A stretch of 16,692 nucleotides of DNA, taken from contig JACRGW010000048.1 of assembly GCA_016212195.1 (NCBI GenBank), positions 1-16,692 on the forward strand. The letters are read 5' to 3'. A program made the translations under genes and the position numbers. Below the pieces are notes generated by a model that ran no database searches, had not been told where the DNA came from, and saw only the letters and a program-made list of their open reading frames with translations. Each line of letters starts with the position of its first letter. Position 1 is the first letter of the stretch. Of the stretch, positions 13,752 to 16,692 are shown piece after piece. Source of the DNA: Nitrospirota bacterium. Lineage in GTDB: Bacteria; Nitrospirota; Thermodesulfovibrionia; JACRGW01.

Positions 13752-13997
13752 ATGGAGACCGAAGAGTTAAAACAAAAGATATATGAAATAGTAGAAAAAT
13801 CAAAAGGTAAAAAAAAGTTAAAGGAAAAGGATGTAATTGCGGCAGCATCTGAAGAGACTGGACTCGACAAGGATACTGTTAAGAAGGCACTAAGAGAGAT
13901 GATAGATGTAGGGAAGCTTATGTACTCTTATTCAGGTGGTGCCAGTTCAATAGAGATCCCTAGCGAAGAATATCTCAAAGAGAAAGGTCTACTCTAA
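13752..13997 (+). CDS. dsrD: DsrD, activator of sulfite reductase
   Basis: An 81-residue winged-helix protein. It shows the DsrD layout: a first helix (KQKIYEIVEKSKG), a lysine-rich turn, a second helix (EKDVIAAASEETGL), a recognition-like helix (KDTVKKALREMIDVG) and the wing KLMYSYSGGASSIEIP. DsrD was long thought to bind DNA and has more recently been reported to stimulate DsrAB turnover. It is regarded as a marker for the reductive pathway. A strong AGGAGG lies upstream with AAGGGG nearer the ATG. The dsrN gene begins 7 bases after its stop. Confidence 0.93.
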   Translation: METEELKQKIYEIVEKSKGKKKLKEKDVIAAASEETGLDKDTVKKALREMIDVGKLMYSYSGGASSIEIPSEEYLKEKGLL

Positions 13998-14004
13998 TTC
14001 AGAT

Positions 14005-15519
14005 TTGAAAGTCAAGCAATATCATTACGAGCATTCATGTCCGAGGGTGGTAATAGCCGGGCTTAAAGGTGGCTCGGGGAAGACAATTATTACCTTAGGG
14101 ATAATCAAGGCCTGGCGAGATAAGGATTTAAAGATAGTACCTTTTAAAAAGGGGCCGGATTATATCGATGCCGGTTGGTTAGCCTATGCAGCAGACCAGC
14201 CATGTTATAATCTCGATCCCTTCCTGGTTGGAAAAGAGAAGATTTTAACATCTTTCCTGGAACATACTATAGACTTTGACGGAGCAATAATAGAGGGAAA
14301 CAGGGGATTATATGACGGGATGGATGTTGATGGTACTTACAGTACAGCTGAACTCTCCAAGATCATTAGATCTCCGACCATACTTGTACTTGATTGCACA
14401 AAGACAACAAGGACACTCGCTGCTATGGTTATAGGATGTAAGAATTTTGACAAAGAGATGGATATAAGAGGCGTGATACTAAATCAGATAGCTAACAGCA
14501 GACAGGAATCATTGATACGGAACACCTTTGAACATTATTCAGACCTCCCTGTATTAGGTGCCTTACCAAGGATAAGAGAGGAGTTATTTCTCGAAAGACA
14601 TATGGGGCTTACCCCATATCAAGAATACGGTAACCCCAAAGAGGCCATTGATGCGATAGGGAAATTGGCAAAAGAATATATCGATCTGGATGGGATATGG
14701 AAGATTGCTAAAGAGGCACCCCCCCTGAACGCCGAATTTCACCCCCTCCCTACCCCTCCCCCCTCGAGGGGGAGGGAAGGGGTGGGGGGGAGACTCCGGA
14801 CTACTTACTCCGAACTCAAAATCGGTGTAATAAAGGACTCTGCCTTTCAGTTTTACTATCCGGAAAATTTTACTGAACTCGTAAGGCGTGGTGCCACACT
14901 TATAGAGATAAATGCCTTGAAAGACAGGGAGATTCCTGAGGTTGATGCGCTATATATTGGAGGAGGGTTCCCCGAGACTCATGCCCTTGCACTATCAGAA
15001 AATATACATTTCAGAACCTCTCTTCGTAATGCAATAGAAGAGGGGCTTCCGGTCTATGCTGAATGCGGTGGTCTGATGTATCTCGGAGAAGCCCTCCTGT
15101 TAGAGGATACGACCTATCCGATGTCAGGAATCTTCCCGATAGTCTTCTGTCTTGAAAAGATGCCGCAGGCCCATGGCTATACAATAGTTAATGTTGAACG
15201 AGATAATCCCTATTTCCCTGTCGGGTGTATCTTAAGGGGACATGAGTTTCACTACTCAAAGGTTATAAACCAAGATATAACTGCACAACTTTCAAAGCGT
15301 GATGATATCTATTTTGCCTTCAAGATGGAGAGGGGGCAAGGCCTTATTGACAAAATGGATGCTATCTGTTATAAAAATGTTCTTGCTACATATACCCACC
15401 TCCATGCCTCTGGGTCAGGTGAATGGGCAAATGGCCTTATAAGACAGGCAAACTTTTATAAAGAAAAAAGACTATTAGAGACAAAGAAATTTAATTTCAA
15501 AATAGCTTTAACAGTATAG
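14005..15519 (+). CDS. dsrN: DsrN / cobyrinic acid a,c-diamide synthase-like amidase
   Basis: A 504-residue glutamine-dependent amidase of the CbiA family. In dsr operons this gene (dsrN) is implicated in amidating siroheme for DsrAB; a cobalamin role is the alternative, but no other cobalamin genes are near. The N-terminal synthetase domain has the P-loop GLKGGSGKT at 19-27. The C-terminal glutamine amidotransferase domain carries the catalytic Cys354 in YAECGGLMYLGEA and THLH near 464-467 (H465, H467). Residues about 246-262, in the linker between the domains, are encoded by a C/G-rich palindrome and spell PLPTPPPSRGREGVGG, which makes it longer than usual. The start is uncertain: TTG at 14005 lies 7 bases after dsrD with no clear ribosome-binding sequence, and GTG at 14047 is possible. 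Confidence 0.9.
   Translation: MKVKQYHYEHSCPRVVIAGLKGGSGKTIITLGIIKAWRDKDLKIVPFKKGPDYIDAGWLAYAADQPCYNLDPFLVGKEKILTSFLEHTIDFDGAIIEGNRGLYDGMDVDGTYSTAELSKIIRSPTILVLDCTKTTRTLAAMVIGCKNFDKEMDIRGVILNQIANSRQESLIRNTFEHYSDLPVLGALPRIREELFLERHMGLTPYQEYGNPKEAIDAIGKLAKEYIDLDGIWKIAKEAPPLNAEFHPLPTPPPSRGREGVGGRLRTTYSELKIGVIKDSAFQFYYPENFTELVRRGATLIEINALKDREIPEVDALYIGGGFPETHALALSENIHFRTSLRNAIEEGLPVYAECGGLMYLGEALLLEDTTYPMSGIFPIVFCLEKMPQAHGYTIVNVERDNPYFPVGCILRGHEFHYSKVINQDITAQLSKRDDIYFAFKMERGQGLIDKMDAICYKNVLATYTHLHASGSGEWANGLIRQANFYKEKRLLETKKFNFKIALTV
14741..14790. repeat. C/G-rich palindromic element inside dsrN
   Basis: A C-rich arm and a G-rich arm meet at CTCGAG (14763-14768) and form a strong, slightly imperfect hairpin of about 50 bp. 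Its base composition is utterly unlike the surrounding gene (about 40% GC). It keeps the frame open and adds a Pro/Gly/Arg-rich linker between two enzyme domains. It looks like an inserted dispersed palindromic repeat. Confidence 0.75.
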
Positions 15520-15538
15520 AATTCTGGAAAAATTTTAT

Positions 15539-15567
15539 TTGACTGTAATTTGATCATATATTATAAT
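15539..15567 (+). promoter_or_regulatory. Upstream dsrC promoter
   Basis: TTGACT (15539-15544), a 17-bp spacer and TATAAT (15562-15567). The predicted start near 15574 gives a leader of about 75 bases. It begins 20 bases after dsrN ends. Confidence 0.65.
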
Positions 15568-15592
15568 TAAAAGGTCATTATAAAGAGTGGAA

Positions 15593-15621
15593 TTGTCAAG
15601 TCTTATAATAATAAATATTTT
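15593..15621 (+). promoter_or_regulatory. Second, downstream dsrC promoter
   Basis: TTGTCA (15593-15598), a 17-bp spacer and TATTTT (15616-15621). The predicted start near 15628 leaves about 21 bases, still including the AAAGGAGG ribosome-binding sequence at 15632-15639. The boxes are weaker than those of the promoter 54 bp upstream. Confidence 0.4.
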
Positions 15622-15648
15622 AGATAAACTGAAAGGAGGAATTAGATA

Positions 15649-15987
15649 ATGGGAGGTATTCTTGAATTCAAGGGAAAGAGCTATGAGATTGACGATGACG
15701 GCTATCTAATAAACTGGCAGGACTGGAATGAAGATTTAGCAGGACAGCTGGCAAAGATAGAGGGTATTGAGCTTACCGATGCCCACTGGGAGGTGATCAG
15801 GTTCCTTAGAAACTACTTCATGCAATATCAGATCGCTCCTATGATAAAGATACTTGTTAAGGAGATAGGCAAGGTTATGGGACCTGAGAAGGGTAACACA
15901 AAATATCTCTACGAGCTTTATCCCGGTGGACCTGCGAAGCAGGCCTGTAAATTCGCTGGACTTCCAAAGCCGACCGGCTGCGTATAA
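15649..15987 (+). CDS. dsrC: DsrC, sulfur carrier for sulfite reductase
   Basis: A 112-residue protein that carries sulfite-derived sulfur between DsrAB and the membrane complex DsrMK(JOP). The mobile C-terminal arm is complete: Cys100 in QACKFAGLPKPTGC and the penultimate Cys111, 11 residues apart, so this is a true DsrC and not a TusE- or RspA-type relative that lacks one cysteine. The body shows FKGKSYEIDDDGYLINWQDW and LTDAHWEVIRFLRNYF. AAAGGAGG lies 9 bases before the ATG. It has its own tandem promoters and is followed by a hairpin, which fits the high, separate expression usual for dsrC. Confidence 0.97.
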   Translation: MGGILEFKGKSYEIDDDGYLINWQDWNEDLAGQLAKIEGIELTDAHWEVIRFLRNYFMQYQIAPMIKILVKEIGKVMGPEKGNTKYLYELYPGGPAKQACKFAGLPKPTGCV

Positions 15988-16016
15988 TTCAAAGGGTTAA
16001 AAACAATTTTAGGAAG

Positions 16017-16048
16017 AGGCACCCCTTTGACCTCTCAAAAGGGTGCCT
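16017..16048 (+). terminator. Strong hairpin after dsrC
   Basis: AGGCACCCCTTTGA (16017-16030) pairs with TCAAAAGGGTGCCT (16035-16048) around CCTC, a 14-pair stem with one mismatch. Only GTCTT follows, so termination may be partial. It would let dsrC be made in excess of the downstream membrane-complex genes. Confidence 0.6.
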
Positions 16049-16077
16049 GTCTTATGCCCAGATAGTGTAAAGGGGAT

Positions 16078-16674
16078 ATGGAGCTAAAAAATCTCTTATC
16101 AGAAAAGAGGGCTGTAATCTTAGAGAGATGGTTCGATTTGATACTTAAGTCCTATCCTGCTGACACTTCAAGTTTTTTAAGAAACCAGAAAAACCAGTTC
16201 ACTAACCCTGTCGGGCATACAATCCTAAAAAGTATAGAAGGTCTTTTCGATAAACTCATCGAGGGACTGGATCATACCTCAGACGATTCCTGGTCTTTAT
16301 TTCTCGATAATATTATAAGAATAAAAGCTATTCAGGATTTCACTCCTTCCCAGGCCCTTTCCTTTATCTTCGATTTAAAGAAGATTATCAGGGAAGAACT
16401 TAAAAACTACCCTGTTCTTAATTCAATCCAGGATAATTCAGGTTCTGGAAATGGAATTACCATTGAGCTATCAAAACTTGACTCCAGAATAGATGCCCTT
16501 GCACTCGATTCCTTTGATATCTATATGAAATGCCGTGAGAAGATTTATGATCTAAAGGCAAAGGAGTTTGAGAACAAGACATTCAGACTGCTTCAGATGG
16601 CAAATCTAATATATGATACAGAAGAGGAGCAGAGACTGGATAAAGATCACGATAATCTAAAAAAGGCATTATAG
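16078..16674 (+). CDS. RsbRD_N-domain regulatory protein upstream of dsrM
   Basis: A 198-residue, mostly helical cytoplasmic protein resembling the RsbT co-antagonist RsbRD N-terminal domain. It opens with the typical ELKNLLSEKRAVILERWFDLILKSYP, then FTNPVGHTI with SIEGLFDKLIEGL, and a core helix IRIKAIQDFTPSQALSFIFDLKKIIREEL; the C-terminal part is charged and coiled-coil-like. Genes with this domain are often found next to dsrM in sulfate and sulfite reducers, where their function is unknown; a regulatory or heme/ligand-sensing role is inferred only from the domain. AAAGGGG precedes the ATG. Its stop is directly followed by the ATG of the next gene. Confidence 0.82.
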   Translation: MELKNLLSEKRAVILERWFDLILKSYPADTSSFLRNQKNQFTNPVGHTILKSIEGLFDKLIEGLDHTSDDSWSLFLDNIIRIKAIQDFTPSQALSFIFDLKKIIREELKNYPVLNSIQDNSGSGNGITIELSKLDSRIDALALDSFDIYMKCREKIYDLKAKEFENKTFRLLQMANLIYDTEEEQRLDKDHDNLKKAL

Positions 16675-16692
16675 ATGGGGGCATTATTTTCC
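16675..16692 (+). CDS. Start of next gene, probably dsrM (6 codons only)
   Basis: An ATG immediately follows the TAG stop of the preceding gene and stays open (MGALFS) to the window edge. Position after dsrC and an RsbRD_N gene suggests DsrM, the membrane cytochrome b subunit of the DsrMK(JOP) complex. Six residues cannot prove it. Confidence 0.4.

Noticed and set aside
1..16692. Genome-wide reassignment of UGA to an amino acid
   Set aside because: No internal TGA occurs in mfd (1093 codons), dsrA, dsrB, dsrN or the other long genes, and one gene appears to use TGA as a normal stop.

Overview
The window comes from a moderately AT-rich bacterium that carries a dissimilatory sulfite reductase locus. 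The gene order (TusA, DsrH-, DsrE- and DsrF-like proteins, TusA, then dsrA, dsrB, dsrD, a cobyrinate-synthase-like dsrN, dsrC, an RsbRD_N-domain gene and the first codons of what is probably dsrM), together with an Aquifex-type aconitase and many dispersed palindromic and 7-bp repeats, suggests an uncultured Nitrospirota (Thermodesulfovibrionia-like) sulfur metaboliser. That placement is inference from gene content; no tree could be run.

Layout. Positions 1-1634 (minus strand) hold most of an aconitase gene, cut by the window edge. A 97-bp divergent promoter region follows. Then come three small regulatory-looking genes (winged-helix-like, GAF, XRE), a repeat-rich gap, mfd, and a lipoprotein parvulin-type PPIase. 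Next are two tandem paralogues of an unrecognised helical protein and a DedA-family membrane protein. From 9459 to the end the window is a sulfur-metabolism locus: sulfur-relay proteins, the sulfite reductase and its activator and cofactor-modifying enzyme, the DsrC sulfur carrier, and the start of the membrane-complex genes.

How the sulfur genes work together. DsrAB reduces sulfite (or works in reverse) and DsrC carries the sulfur as a trisulfide to the membrane complex DsrMK(JOP), whose genes should begin at the right edge. DsrD is an activator of DsrAB, and DsrN is implicated in siroheme amidation. TusA and the DsrEFH-type proteins hand persulfide sulfur towards DsrC. DsrEFH is usual in sulfur oxidisers and DsrD in sulfite reducers, so finding both together leaves the direction of the pathway open.

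The most striking observation is two genes with a single in-frame UGA and an otherwise intact reading frame. In the first unknown paralogue (7412-8032), UGA is codon 22, exactly where its tandem copy has a cysteine codon (UGU). A small stem-loop with G in the second loop position starts at the distance expected of a bacterial SECIS element, so this is a candidate new selenoprotein family. In the DsrE-like gene (10242-10601), UGA is codon 32, at a position where DsrE/TusD proteins usually have glycine. That one looks more like a nonsense mutation, sequence error or readthrough site. UGA is nearly avoided as a stop here: of 19 complete genes, 15 end in TAA, 3 in TAG and 1 in TGA.
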